Shown: in pieces, positions 23,276 through 32,490 of the stretch
Position numbering within the stretch: position 1 is the first letter of the stretch
Layout of the letters: each line of letters opens with the position of its first letter
Source of the DNA: a bacterium 1XD21-13
Lineage (GTDB): Bacteria > Bacillota > Clostridia > Lachnospirales > Lachnospiraceae
Assembly (NCBI GenBank): GCA_009917555.1
Contig: QZDX01000001.1
Location: 124,001 to 188,000, forward strand
DNA: 64,000 bases
Direction of reading: 5' to 3'
Notes under the pieces: generated by a model
The model's database searches: none
What the model saw: the letters and a program-made list of their open reading frames with translations, nothing else
What the model was told of the DNA's origin: nothing
Made by a program: the position numbers and the translations under genes

Positions 23276-24652
23276 ATGGACCAGTTTCTAACAGCCAAAC
23301 GCAACCCGATCTTATTCCCAAAGACGGCCGCCGATTTCCATGCGAATGTGGCCTCTTTGAAGGCAGAGCTGAAGGCCCTGATTGCTGACAATCCGGAAGG
23401 CAGAAATTTTTATCTGAAGACAGCCGCGGATGTAGCGGTTGATCTTCGTTCTTATCTGAGCGAGTGGGTTCTGACCTCTCTTGTAGGGAATGATGCCGTG
23501 AACGCAGTCTCTGAGGATCTGCTCACCTTTGTAAAAGAGCTGGGTGGCGAGACACTGGCCGCAGATGCAAAAAAAGAGATAGCAGCTATCGCGGCAAGCT
23601 CTATCAAGAAGATGTGTGATATGACAAAGGCCGGCGAAGCCAACACCGTATGGGGTCACGACTATGCCTCCGGTCTCACAGCCTCTCTTCGCAAGGGCGC
23701 CCGCTGGGTGACCAGCAACCCCTGTAAGATTCAGCTTTTCAAAAAGGATTACCCAGCTTATTATCAGGAGCTGGTTGCTGAAATTAAGCGGGAGAATCCA
23801 GGCGCTTCCACCGCAGTTATGGCAGCTCAGATGTTCACAAAGGTATGCGCCGTCAGCGCAAGGGCTCTCTATCCTATCTATGAAGCTACCAACAAACAGT
23901 ATGGCTTTGTATGCATGCAGGTAGACCCCAGAGATATCCATGATACGGATGCTATGATCCAGCAGGCCGAATTCTGGTATGACGCTATGAAAAAAGAGTT
24001 GGACGTCTCAGAGCCTAATGTGGTATTCAAGCTTCCCGCAGTCAAGGAGGCCCTGCCCGCAGCCGAAGCACTTTTACAAAAAGGTTTCAAGCTGTGCATG
24101 ACCTTGAACTTTACCGTAAGTCAGCATCTGAGCTTCGCGGAGGTTCTCAGCAAGGGCAATAAGCCCGGTTATCTGGTTTTGATGGCAGGACAGCTGGACG
24201 ATCAGATTGCCAAGGAGCTGGAGTCCAAAGGCATAGCTGACGCCAAGCTTATTGCAAGGCACGGTTCGGAAGCTGTGATGAGAAAGTCCTACCGTCTGCT
24301 GGCTGAAAAAGGCTACACCAATCTTTTCATCATGACCGCTGCTGTCCGTGGTCCCTGGCACATCCAGAACTCCATGGCCCCCGTGGACGGCGCCCCCGCT
24401 CTCATCACTACCTTAACCAGTAAAATGGATGAATTTGATGCCAATCCGGCTCCCATTGCTCCTATCATGGATCAGCCTGTGGATGAGCAGTATCTGAAGG
24501 TTTTGGAAACCAGCGACGTGTTCAACAAGGCAGTCTGCACACCGGAGGAGGGACTTCTTACCTGGGAAAGCCTCCATGAGTATCCGCCGTTTGTAGCCTT
24601 TTACACTCAGTTTGTAGCTGCTTATCAGGAAGTTGAGGATGATTTTAAATGA
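23276..24652 (+). CDS. Transaldolase-family protein with long N-terminal extension
   Basis: A 458-residue protein. From about residue 205 it looks like the transaldolase/FSA-type TIM barrel: QVDPRDIHDTDAMIQ, then VVFKLPAVKEALPAAEALL with the Lys where transaldolases form the Schiff base, MTLNFTVSQH, and LFIMTAAVRGPWH. About 200 N-terminal residues have no family I recognise, and ordinary transaldolases are only 220-380 residues. It probably makes or breaks a C-C bond through a Schiff base. It heads the operon, overlaps the LarA gene by 4 nt, and likely produces the aldehyde used downstream. Substrate unknown. Confidence 0.7.
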   Translation: MDQFLTAKRNPILFPKTAADFHANVASLKAELKALIADNPEGRNFYLKTAADVAVDLRSYLSEWVLTSLVGNDAVNAVSEDLLTFVKELGGETLAADAKKEIAAIAASSIKKMCDMTKAGEANTVWGHDYASGLTASLRKGARWVTSNPCKIQLFKKDYPAYYQELVAEIKRENPGASTAVMAAQMFTKVCAVSARALYPIYEATNKQYGFVCMQVDPRDIHDTDAMIQQAEFWYDAMKKELDVSEPNVVFKLPAVKEALPAAEALLQKGFKLCMTLNFTVSQHLSFAEVLSKGNKPGYLVLMAGQLDDQIAKELESKGIADAKLIARHGSEAVMRKSYRLLAEKGYTNLFIMTAAVRGPWHIQNSMAPVDGAPALITTLTSKMDEFDANPAPIAPIMDQPVDEQYLKVLETSDVFNKAVCTPEEGLLTWESLHEYPPFVAFYTQFVAAYQEVEDDFK

Positions 24653-25893
24653 ATATACAACTACCCTTTGGAAAGGAACAGATAGAGCTTTCTATTCCGG
24701 ATCACAATTTTCTGAAAACCCTGATGCCCAATGCTGTAGAGGAGGGACTGATGGGTGATGACGAGGTCATCCGAAGCCTTGAGAATCCTATTCATTCTAA
24801 GCGCTTAAAGGATCTGGTGACTACCGGGCAGAAGGTAGTGATTGTTACCAGCGATATTACAAGGCCTATGCCCTCCTACGTTATTCTCCCTCATGTATTA
24901 AAGGAGTTGAACGATGGCGGGATTCCGGATTCCGATATTACAGTGGTCTTTGCTCTTGGAAGCCATCGGGCCCACACAGAGGAGGAAAAGCAAAAGCTGG
25001 TGGGAGAGGCTGTCTACAGCCGGGTGTCCTGCATAGATTCGAAGGGTGATTTTACCCATATGGGTACTACCAGCCGGGGCACTCCCGTAGATATCTTTAA
25101 GCCTGTGGCGGAGGCAGATATCCGCATTTGCCTGGGCAATATTGAGTTCCATTATTTTGCCGGCTACAGCGGAGGCTCCAAGGCGATTATGCCGGGTGTC
25201 TCCACCCGTGATGCCATTCAGTGCAACCACTCCCGGATGGTTCAGGAGGAAGCCAGGGCCGGTGCCATGGCAGGCAATCCTATCCGTGAGGACATTGATG
25301 AGGTCTGCGAGCGCTTTGTACCCATTGATTTTATTGTAAATGTAGTTCTGGATGAAAAGAAACGCATCCGTCGCTGTGTGTCCGGGCATTTTATTGAGGC
25401 CCACCGGGAGGGCTGCCGTTTTCTAGATCAGCTCTACAAGGTTCAGATTCCAAAGAAGGCTGATATTGTGGTGGTGTCCGCTGGCGGATACCCCAAGGAT
25501 ATCAATCTTTATCAGGCCCAAAAGGCTTTGGATAATTCTAAACATGCCGTAAGGGACGGCGGCTGCATCATCTGGGTCGCCTCCGCTTATGAAGGTTTGG
25601 GAGAGGGCATCTTTGAAAAATGGATGACCGGACATGAGAAGGCTCATGACATGATTGAGCACATTTCTCAGGACTTCCAGTTGGGCGGTCACAAGGCTGC
25701 CGCTATCGCCATGGTTTTGGAAAAAGCACAGATTGTTCTGTGCAGTGATCTGGAACCGGACTTTGTCCGCAGCATCCATTTGACCCCTGGAGCGGATCCA
25801 CAGACAGAGCTTAACGCTGCTCTGGAGCGATACGGCAAGGACGCTGCCGTGATCGTCATGCCATATGGCGGATCCACACTCCCCTGTACATAG
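24649..25893 (+). CDS. LarA-type nickel-pincer 2-hydroxyacid racemase
   Basis: A 414-residue member of the LarA (DUF2088) superfamily, whose studied members racemise lactate, malate, phenyllactate or 2-hydroxyglutarate with a nickel-pincer nucleotide. Likely equivalents of the LarA active site are Asp69 and Arg72 (SDITRPMP), His106 and His109 (GSHRAH), His168 and Lys178 (EFHYFAGYSGGSKAIMPG), and His194. The cofactor enzymes LarB, LarC and LarE are not in this window. Together with a malic enzyme and TctABC, malate is a reasonable substrate guess; sulfolactate or another 2-hydroxyacid is possible. Confidence 0.85.
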   Translation: MNIQLPFGKEQIELSIPDHNFLKTLMPNAVEEGLMGDDEVIRSLENPIHSKRLKDLVTTGQKVVIVTSDITRPMPSYVILPHVLKELNDGGIPDSDITVVFALGSHRAHTEEEKQKLVGEAVYSRVSCIDSKGDFTHMGTTSRGTPVDIFKPVAEADIRICLGNIEFHYFAGYSGGSKAIMPGVSTRDAIQCNHSRMVQEEARAGAMAGNPIREDIDEVCERFVPIDFIVNVVLDEKKRIRRCVSGHFIEAHREGCRFLDQLYKVQIPKKADIVVVSAGGYPKDINLYQAQKALDNSKHAVRDGGCIIWVASAYEGLGEGIFEKWMTGHEKAHDMIEHISQDFQLGGHKAAAIAMVLEKAQIVLCSDLEPDFVRSIHLTPGADPQTELNAALERYGKDAAVIVMPYGGSTLPCT

Positions 25894-26007
25894 AATTGCG
25901 ATTTCTTCCGCAATAACATAAATTCCGTTCCCCCGGAGCTTATGGCAACCCGACAACCCGTTATTTTACTTTAAACTACTCATTTAAAAGAAAGGATGTT
26001 TTTTACT

Positions 26008-27372
26008 ATGGAAGCAAAAGAATATGTAGAAGGTCTTGTGGAGAAGGCCCGTGTAGCTCAGAAACAGATTGAGAATTATACCCAGGAGCAGGTAGATGCT
26101 CTCTGCCGTGAGATCGCCAAGACCGTATATGACAATTCGGAAATGCTGGCAAAAATGGCAGTAGAGGAAACCCGCATGGGTGTTTACGAAAACAAGGTAG
26201 CCAAGAATAAAGGAAAGGCTCGCGTGATCTGGAATGATCTGAAGGGCAAGAAGAGTGTAGGTATCATCAACCGCTATCCGGAGCAGGGCATCATTGAGGT
26301 TGCCAAGCCCATGGGCGTGGTTGCCGCTATTACTCCTACCACCAACCCCATTGTAACCCCTATGTGCAATGCTATGTTTGCCATAAAGGGACGCAACGCG
26401 ATTATCGTAGGACCTCATCCCCGTTCCAAGGCTTGCAGCACCAAGACCGTAGAGCTCATCAACGAGCGTCTGGCAAAGCTTGGCGCACCGGAAAATCTGA
26501 TTCAGTGTGTACCGGAGCCTACGATGGAGATCTCCGGCCTTCTGATGAAAACCTGTGACGTAGTCCTGGCCACCGGCGGACCTGGTGTGGTAAAGGCCGC
26601 TTATTCCTCCGGAAAGCCCTCCTACGGTGTAGGTGCCGGCAATGTACAGTGTATTCTGGATGACGACGTAGATTACGCAAAGACAGTTCCCATGATTATT
26701 GAGGGACGTATTTTTGACAATGGTATCATCTGCTCCGGCGAGCAGAACGCTATTACTCCCGCCTCCAAGGTGGATGAGCTCATTGCTGAGTATAAGAAAA
26801 ACGGCGGCGTGCTGGTAGACGATCCCGCTCAGGTTGACGCTCTCCGGAATGCTATGTTCCCAGGCGGCGTTATGAATAAGGATCTGGTTGGCCAGTCCGC
26901 TCTTAAGGTAGCTGAGGCTGCCGGCATTGAGGTTCCCGCCGACACCCGTGTGCTTCTGGTAAAGGCCCCTGCTTACGGAAAGGAGGATTATTTCTCCAAA
27001 GAAAAAATGTGTCCCGTTATGTCTCTGTACACCTACAATACCTGGGAGGAGGCAATTGCTATTGCGGATGCGAACCTGGCAGTAGAGGGCCGCGGCCACA
27101 GTGTTGCCATTCATTCTAACAATCAGGAGCATATCGAAGCAGCGGCACAGGTGCTTCCCGTATCCAGATTCCTGATCAACCAGGTATGTGCCACCAACAA
27201 TGGCGGAAGCTTATTTAACAGCTTGTCCGCAACAACGACCCTCGGCTGTGGAAGCTGGGGAGGAAATACCATCAGCGAAAACTTAAGCTGGAAGCATCTG
27301 TTCAATGTAAGCCGCATCGCCACCGTAAGACCGGGAGCCGTTGCGCCCACTGACGAAGAAATCTGGGGGTAA
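26008..27372 (+). CDS. CoA-acylating aldehyde dehydrogenase
   Basis: A 454-residue aldehyde dehydrogenase of the acylating (EutE/SucD/PduP-like) group: AKPMGVVAAITPTTNPIV, TGGPGVVKAAYSSGKPSYGVGAGN and the catalytic Cys in DNGIICSGEQN. The Glu general base of hydrolytic ALDHs is not in its usual place, as expected for CoA-dependent members. It oxidises an aldehyde to acyl-CoA with NAD(P). The ATG at 26008 has AAAGGATG upstream; the ATG four codons earlier overlaps that site. Followed directly by an acyl-CoA synthetase, so the thioester is probably turned into ATP. Succinate semialdehyde and sulfoacetaldehyde are candidate substrates. Confidence 0.88.
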   Translation: MEAKEYVEGLVEKARVAQKQIENYTQEQVDALCREIAKTVYDNSEMLAKMAVEETRMGVYENKVAKNKGKARVIWNDLKGKKSVGIINRYPEQGIIEVAKPMGVVAAITPTTNPIVTPMCNAMFAIKGRNAIIVGPHPRSKACSTKTVELINERLAKLGAPENLIQCVPEPTMEISGLLMKTCDVVLATGGPGVVKAAYSSGKPSYGVGAGNVQCILDDDVDYAKTVPMIIEGRIFDNGIICSGEQNAITPASKVDELIAEYKKNGGVLVDDPAQVDALRNAMFPGGVMNKDLVGQSALKVAEAAGIEVPADTRVLLVKAPAYGKEDYFSKEKMCPVMSLYTYNTWEEAIAIADANLAVEGRGHSVAIHSNNQEHIEAAAQVLPVSRFLINQVCATNNGGSLFNSLSATTTLGCGSWGGNTISENLSWKHLFNVSRIATVRPGAVAPTDEEIWG

Positions 27373-27378
27373 GAAAAC

Positions 27379-28542
27379 TTGAAATTATTAGAATATAAAG
27401 CAAAAGAGCTCTTTGACAAATACGGCGTTCCCACGATGAACGGCTGTGTCATTGATTCTTCTGAAAATATGGAGGGTGAGATCGAAAAGGCCGGTCTTAC
27501 CTATCCTGTGGTGGTAAAGGCTCAGGTTCAGATCGGCGGCAGAGGCAAGGCCGGCGGTATCCGCTTTGCTGACACACCACAAGAAGCGAAAAAGCACTGT
27601 GAGGATCTGCTCTTTACGGAGCTTCGGGGCTACAAGGTAAATCAGCTTCTCATTGTAGAAAAATCTGAGAATAATAAAACCGAGCTTTACCTGTCCATTA
27701 TGCTGGATCGCCTGACCAAATGCCCGATCATCATTTTCTCCGCCAACGGCGGCATGGAGATCGAGCAAACGGCTAAGGAGGATCCGGACAAAATCATAAA
27801 GATTGTTGTAGATCCCTTTGTGGGTATTAAGGACTATATGGCAACCTATCTCCTTTCCAAATCCGGAATGGATCTGTCCTACAAAAAGCAGCTCACTGCC
27901 ATGCTCACCAAGCTGTACGCTGCCTTTATGGATTACAGCTGTATGCTGGTGGAGATCAATCCGCTGGTCATCAATGCGGAGGATCAGCTGGTAGCTCTGG
28001 ACGGAAAGATTGATATTGATGACAGCGCAATGTTCCGTCTTCCGGATATTCAGGAGTTTGCCGCAAAGCTGCAGCCGGATAACCCGCTCATCAAGGAGGC
28101 CGCAGAATATAATTTCCTTTACATTCCGGTGGACGAGGAGGGAACCATTACGGTTGTTTCCAATGGCTCCGGTATGCTGATGAGCTGTATTGATCTGATT
28201 TCCAAGGAGGGCATGAAGGTCAGCGCAGTTCTGGACCTGGGCGGCGGTGCAACCTCCGATCGAATCAAGGAAGCAATCCGGATTCTGCTCTCCACTCCCG
28301 GGGCAAAAGCCCTGCTCATCAACATTTTTGGTGGAATCACCCGATGCGACGAGGTGGCCGGCGGTGTAAAGATGGCTCTGGAGGAGGCACACCAGGACAA
28401 GATCGTGGTAGTCCGCATGGAGGGCACCAACAAGGAAATCGGCCTGGCAACCATTGACAGCATCAAGGATGTGGATATCGTATCTGTACCCGGCTTGCGG
28501 GAATGTGTAAAAGCACTGGCGGACAGGAGGGACAGACTATGA
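27379..28542 (+). CDS. ADP-forming acyl-CoA synthetase, beta subunit (SucC-like)
   Basis: A 387-residue SucC-family subunit: ATP-grasp N-terminus (LLEYKAKELFDKYGVP; AQVQIGGRGKAGGI) and the CoA-ligase domain with NGSGMLMSCIDLISKEG, DLGGGAT and NIFGGITRCDEVAGG. The start is a TTG at 27379, 9 nt after GGGGGT, matching where SucC proteins begin. Succinyl-CoA synthetase is the family name, but the loop after VSNGSG differs from standard SucC, and the operon suggests another acid. It converts acyl-CoA + ADP + Pi to acid + ATP together with the alpha subunit; the genes overlap by 4 nt. Confidence 0.85.
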   Translation: MKLLEYKAKELFDKYGVPTMNGCVIDSSENMEGEIEKAGLTYPVVVKAQVQIGGRGKAGGIRFADTPQEAKKHCEDLLFTELRGYKVNQLLIVEKSENNKTELYLSIMLDRLTKCPIIIFSANGGMEIEQTAKEDPDKIIKIVVDPFVGIKDYMATYLLSKSGMDLSYKKQLTAMLTKLYAAFMDYSCMLVEINPLVINAEDQLVALDGKIDIDDSAMFRLPDIQEFAAKLQPDNPLIKEAAEYNFLYIPVDEEGTITVVSNGSGMLMSCIDLISKEGMKVSAVLDLGGGATSDRIKEAIRILLSTPGAKALLINIFGGITRCDEVAGGVKMALEEAHQDKIVVVRMEGTNKEIGLATIDSIKDVDIVSVPGLRECVKALADRRDRL

Positions 28543-29423
28543 GTATTTTAATTGACGAAAGCACAAGATTAATTGTACAGGGTATTACGGGACGCGAGGG
28601 CTCCTATCACACGGAGCAGATGATTAAATACGGAACGAAGGTTGTGGGGGGTGTAACTCCCGGCAAGGGCGGACAGGAGGTCTGCGGTGTTCCCGTATTC
28701 AACTCGGTAAAAGAGGCTATGGCCGCCACCGGAGCGGACGCTACCGTTATCTTTGTCCCTGCAAAGTTTATGAAGGATTCCGTTATGGAGGCTATTGATG
28801 CCGGCATGAAGATGGTATTTACCATTGCGGAGCATGTTCCGGTACACGATATGATGTACTGCTATCATTTGGCCAAGGCCAGGGGTGTGAAGCTCTTTGG
28901 GCCCAACTCCTTTGGCGTGATCTCTCCCGGCAAGACCAAGGCCGGATTTATGGCTGGCTATTTCTTCTCCCAGGGAAGTGTAGGTGTCATGAGCCGAAGC
29001 GCCACCAACTGCTATGAGACCGTTAAGATGATGACGGACAATGGAATCGGCCAGTCAACCTGCGTAGGCGTAGGCGGCGATATGATTCCAGGCACTACCT
29101 TTGTGGAGCTGCTTCCTGATTTTGAGGCAGATCCGGATACCAAGGCCGTAGTTATCATCGGGGAGATCGGCGGAAGCGAGGAGGAGCTGGCTGCTGCCTA
29201 TATCAAGGAGCACTTCTCCAAACCGGTGGTTGCTCTGATTGCCGGAAAAAATGCTCCCAAGGGCCGCAGCATGGGCCATGCAGGTGCTATCGTATCCGCA
29301 GACGGAACAGGCAGCGCAGAGCATAAGGAAAGAGCCCTTCGCGACGCAGGTGTTTACTGTGCGGACAGTACCCAGCATATTATTGATATTCTGCTGGATC
29401 TGAAAGCGGAAGGGAAGATTTAG
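28539..29423 (+). CDS. ADP-forming acyl-CoA synthetase, alpha subunit (SucD-like)
   Basis: A 294-residue SucD-family subunit: CoA-binding Rossmann start [36 protein letters not shown], and the phospho-His loop [11 protein letters not shown]. Compared with usual SucD, the [11 protein letters not shown] and SRSATNCYE segments differ (normally GPNCPGVI and SRSGTLTYE), near the active site, which hints at a non-succinate acid. The ATG at 28539 follows AGGAGG and overlaps the beta-subunit stop; an upstream frame start at 28503 is unlikely. It shuttles phosphate through the His to ADP. Confidence 0.85.
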   Translation: MSILIDESTRLIVQGITGREGSYHTEQMIKYGTKVVGGVTPGKGGQEVCGVPVFNSVKEAMAATGADATVIFVPAKFMKDSVMEAIDAGMKMVFTIAEHVPVHDMMYCYHLAKARGVKLFGPNSFGVISPGKTKAGFMAGYFFSQGSVGVMSRSATNCYETVKMMTDNGIGQSTCVGVGGDMIPGTTFVELLPDFEADPDTKAVVIIGEIGGSEEELAAAYIKEHFSKPVVALIAGKNAPKGRSMGHAGAIVSADGTGSAEHKERALRDAGVYCADSTQHIIDILLDLKAEGKI

Positions 29424-29437
29424 GAGGAAATCGCTCT

Positions 29438-30625
29438 ATGGGAGAAACGAAGTCGATTGGGGAACAAAGCCTAAAGCTGCATAAGCAGTGGAGGGGAAAA
29501 ATTGAGATCGCATCAAGAGTTTCCGTTAAAACCAGCGAGGATCTGTCCTTGGCCTATACGCCGGGGGTAGCTCAGCCCTGTTTGGAAATTCAGAAGGACA
29601 TTGACAAATCCTATGAGTATACCAACCGCTGGAATAGCTGTCTGGTTGTCACCGACGGAACTGCCGTACTGGGTCTGGGCGATATCGGACCGGAGGCCGG
29701 AATGCCGGTTATGGAGGGAAAATGTGTCCTTTTTAAAGAGTTTGGGGATGTAGATGCTTTTCCTCTCTGCATAAAGAGCAAAGAGGTGGATGATATTGTT
29801 AACACCATTTACTTGATCTCCGGCAGCTTTGGCGGGGTGAATTTGGAGGATATCTCAGCCCCCCGGTGTTTTGAGATCGAAAAGCGGCTGAAGGAAAAAT
29901 GCGATATTCCCATTTTCCATGACGATCAGCACGGAACCGCAGTGATTACTCTGGCCGGCCTGACCAACGCGCTACGGCTGGTGGGAAAGAAAAAAGAGGA
30001 GATTCGGCTGGTTATCAACGGAGCCGGAGCTGCGGCCATCTCTATTACCCGGCTGCTTTTAACTGCAGGTATCCGCAATATTACTCTGTGTGATCGGACA
30101 GGAGCTATTTATGAGGGCAGGGAAAAGGGTATGAATCCGGTTAAGGAAGAGATCGCCAAGCTTACCAATCCCGAACATCTTACCGGCACTCTGGCGGATG
30201 CGGTGAAGGGCGCAGATGCCTTTATCGGGGTCAGCGCACCTGGTATTTTGACCACGGATATGGTGAAAACCATGGCAAGGGATGCGATTATTTTCGCCTG
30301 TGCCAATCCAACTCCGGAGATCTTTCCGGATGATGCCAAGGCCGGCGGCGCCAGGGTGATTGCCACCGGAAGGAGCGATTATCCCAACCAGATCAACAAT
30401 GTACTGGCCTTTCCCGGTATTTTCCGGGGTGCCTTTGATGTGCGGGCCAGGGATATCAACGACGAGATGAAGCTGGCCGCTGCCAGGGCGCTGGCTGGTT
30501 TGATTTCTGACGAGGAGCTGTCAGAGGATTATATTATCCCGGCGGCATTTGACCCAAGAGTTGGCCTTACGGTTGCCTCCGCAGTGGCTGAGGCGGCCAG
30601 GACTTCGGGGGTTGCGCGTATTTAA
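29438..30625 (+). CDS. NAD(P)-dependent malic enzyme (short form)
   Basis: A 395-residue bacterial malic enzyme: catalytic Tyr in LAYTPGVAQPC, Lys and metal ligands in MEGKCVLFKEFGDVDAFPLC and FHDDQHGTAVI, and the NAD Rossmann motif INGAGAAAISI. It oxidatively decarboxylates L-malate to pyruvate and CO2. RBS TTTAGGAGG is 10 nt upstream. As the last gene of the operon it would feed racemised or imported malate into pyruvate; alternatively it balances redox for the aldehyde oxidation step. Terminated by a strong hairpin. Confidence 0.9.
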   Translation: MGETKSIGEQSLKLHKQWRGKIEIASRVSVKTSEDLSLAYTPGVAQPCLEIQKDIDKSYEYTNRWNSCLVVTDGTAVLGLGDIGPEAGMPVMEGKCVLFKEFGDVDAFPLCIKSKEVDDIVNTIYLISGSFGGVNLEDISAPRCFEIEKRLKEKCDIPIFHDDQHGTAVITLAGLTNALRLVGKKKEEIRLVINGAGAAAISITRLLLTAGIRNITLCDRTGAIYEGREKGMNPVKEEIAKLTNPEHLTGTLADAVKGADAFIGVSAPGILTTDMVKTMARDAIIFACANPTPEIFPDDAKAGGARVIATGRSDYPNQINNVLAFPGIFRGAFDVRARDINDEMKLAAARALAGLISDEELSEDYIIPAAFDPRVGLTVASAVAEAARTSGVARI

Positions 30626-30660
30626 GCTTATTTATATCATTTTACTTTTCTTCTTCAACG

Positions 30661-30703
30661 GTGCCGCAAAAGCGTTAGGATTGCTTTTGCGGCACGTTAT
30701 TTT
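30661..30703. terminator. Bidirectional rho-independent terminator
   Basis: A perfect 13-bp stem, GTGCCGCAAAAGC (30661-30673) and GCTTTTGCGGCAC (30683-30695), with a 9-nt loop, followed by GTTATTTTTG. It separates the malic enzyme gene from the convergent hipA-like gene. Confidence 0.9.
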
Positions 30704-30707
30704 TGTG

Positions 30708-31967
30708 TTATTTAAATGCCATTTGGAAGGCGGGGGACATGTTTTCTATTGCGCCTCTGCTTAAGCCATAGTCCCGCGCTAATCTTTTCCAGGAGGCTTC
30801 CACAATATTTTTGATTTTTTCTAATTCTTTCATAGCCTGTTTCTCTGGCATTTCATACAATTTTGCTACGGACAAAGCCAGCTCAAAGTCTATTAGATTA
30901 TTGTTTGTATCAACATTCAAACACAAGACATCACCATCCGGATTTGGATTTACATCATATACCGGCGACAGCCTCCATCCCTCCTTTGATAATAGAAAGC
31001 CATGGTTTCTCAAATGATCATCCGTATTTGACACTGCCATATTAAAAACTATTCTCCGCCACAGCTCCTGCAAATCTTTTTTTGGCGCGGCGCCGTATTT
31101 TCTTATCAGGGAAGCAAGATCAAGATAACTGGAGCCGTCTGCCGCATTTGCTCCATCGTTCTTTCCTAGCAGTGTCATTGCTGATGCAAAATGTATTCTC
31201 TGGGTTCCTTTTCTATCGAACCTTTTTGTCAAAAATGTGCTTCCGCTCTTCGAAAAATTTTCCAGTCTTGCCTCCGGAGCATCAAGCCCGCATAATACTG
31301 CAAGCTCGTGAACCACCATTTCCCAAGCCCCAACATTGATGTCATCATTTTTTGAAGGGAACTTTGCTATCCATAATGAACCATCCGGAGCACTTACTGA
31401 CGCCTTTGGCCTTGCTCCTCCCAAGGAGGAGCCGGGAGCCAGGAGCTGTTTTAACCATTTTTCCTCCATGCCATCCTCATTTTTTTCAAATGCCAGGGAT
31501 GCAGATTCCAGCTTTCGCAGTGTCGTCCAGGGCGGCGTTGCTAAATCTTTGTCATATGATATGAATGGCCCATTCTCAGACAAAGCAAACCGAAGAGCTC
31601 CCATTCTCGTTTCATCATAAACTCCCAGCAAAAAATCCACATCTGTCAAACGCCTGGGTTTTCTTTCCTCCTTCTTCGCAAGAATTGCCTCCCTGCGTTT
31701 CATAAGCAAGCGTCCCCATCTGTCCGGGCAGGAATCCGCGAATATTCCGAACATTGTCTTATCTAAGGGAACATATTGCCTGCCTCTATAGAATGACAAA
31801 TCAGGATCGAAAACAAAGCTTGCCTTTTTATCGGCAAACCACTCTTCATCATACTCAAAAGAAATGACCTCCCTTCCTTTTCCACCGTCTATATATAAAA
31901 TTCCTATTTTTTTCGGAGTTGTTCCTGTCCAATTTTCATATACATACACCTTATTTACATCTGCCAT
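30708..31967 (-). CDS. hipA: HipA-family serine/threonine kinase (type II toxin-like)
   Basis: A 419-residue HipA-family kinase. The N-terminal couple-like domain (VYVYENWTGTTPKKIG) is followed by the phosphate-binding GGARPKASV, the FDRKG strand, the catalytic loop MAVSNTDDHLRNHGFL with its Asp and Asn, and the metal-binding SPVYDVNP. In studied HipBA systems such kinases phosphorylate glutamyl-tRNA synthetase or related targets and cause persistence. The start at 31967 lies 3 nt after the hipB-like stop, with AAAAGGAG inside that gene. The antitoxin-then-toxin order fits hipBA. Target not known. Confidence 0.88.
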   Translation of the reverse strand: MADVNKVYVYENWTGTTPKKIGILYIDGGKGREVISFEYDEEWFADKKASFVFDPDLSFYRGRQYVPLDKTMFGIFADSCPDRWGRLLMKRREAILAKKEERKPRRLTDVDFLLGVYDETRMGALRFALSENGPFISYDKDLATPPWTTLRKLESASLAFEKNEDGMEEKWLKQLLAPGSSLGGARPKASVSAPDGSLWIAKFPSKNDDINVGAWEMVVHELAVLCGLDAPEARLENFSKSGSTFLTKRFDRKGTQRIHFASAMTLLGKNDGANAADGSSYLDLASLIRKYGAAPKKDLQELWRRIVFNMAVSNTDDHLRNHGFLLSKEGWRLSPVYDVNPNPDGDVLCLNVDTNNNLIDFELALSVAKLYEMPEKQAMKELEKIKNIVEASWKRLARDYGLSRGAIENMSPAFQMAFK

Positions 31968-31970
31968 GTA

Positions 31971-32288
31971 CTATCTACTCCTTTTTGCTCTGGCTCTTAA
32001 AGGGATATTTAACTCCTGGAGCTTCCTTCCGAACTCATCATCTCTGGCGATCTGTTCCAGATCCTTGTCCATTCCGCCCAGCGCATGTAATACTGCGGCA
32101 TAAGCTCCGATTGCCACAGTTGGAGCTCCTTTTTCTACAGCCCATAGAGTTGCCCGGCTGATACCGGCTCTTTCCGCAACTAATTCCGTAGAAAGATTGC
32201 GGCGCAGTCTGGCCTTCTTGATTTGTTCCCCCATAGTCTCTAAAGCCTTTTGTGTATCCGGCATAATTACTGCTGATTTTTTGCTCAT
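31971..32288 (-). CDS. hipB: HipB-like helix-turn-helix antitoxin
   Basis: A 105-residue XRE-type repressor: IKKARLRRNLSTELVAERAGISRATLWAVEKG is the helix-turn-helix, with a helical C-terminus. As in hipBA modules it should bind and neutralise the HipA kinase and repress the operon. The ATG at 32288 has GAGGTGA upstream; a 17-codon extension reaches into the promoter. The promoter TTGACA-17-TATTAT lies just ahead, with a TGGTA/TACCA dyad around its -35. Confidence 0.87.
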   Translation of the reverse strand: MSKKSAVIMPDTQKALETMGEQIKKARLRRNLSTELVAERAGISRATLWAVEKGAPTVAIGAYAAVLHALGGMDKDLEQIARDDEFGRKLQELNIPLRARAKRSR

Positions 32289-32310
32289 GTTCTCACCTCT
32301 TATGTTTAAT

Positions 32311-32362
32311 ATAATAAATAAAAATGGTATTAATGTCAATTATATTAATCATAGTATTACCA
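32311..32362 (-). promoter_or_regulatory. hipBA promoter and putative operator
   Basis: On the minus strand TTGACA (32339-32334), 17 nt, TATTAT (32316-32311). TGGTA (32325-32329) and TACCA (32358-32362) form a dyad whose centre lies near the -35, a natural site for HipB autorepression. Confidence 0.65.
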
Positions 32363-32490
32363 CTTTCAATAGAAGATAATCATATTCAGATTTTTTCAAA
32401 TAAAGATATCATTATATGCAGAGCTATTCCCCTTGCACTTGGCGGATGCTCTATAGTAAAATGGGACAAACAGCTCAGGAGGAAATCCTC

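Noticed and set aside
25895-25914. Small hairpin ATTGCG/CGCAAT after the LarA gene as an operon terminator
   Set aside because: Only 6 bp and no T-run; the downstream genes appear to belong to the same functional set, so read-through is more likely.
25984-28392. Long minus-strand frames opposite the aldehyde dehydrogenase and SucC-like genes
   Set aside because: Both are antisense to well-conserved enzymes and have no ribosome site or recognisable domain.
30708-32288. HipBA pair as part of a defence island with the AAA/PD-(D/E)XK gene
   Set aside because: Only one unrelated housekeeping-type gene (mnmM) and separate terminators lie between them; two genes are not enough to claim a defence island.
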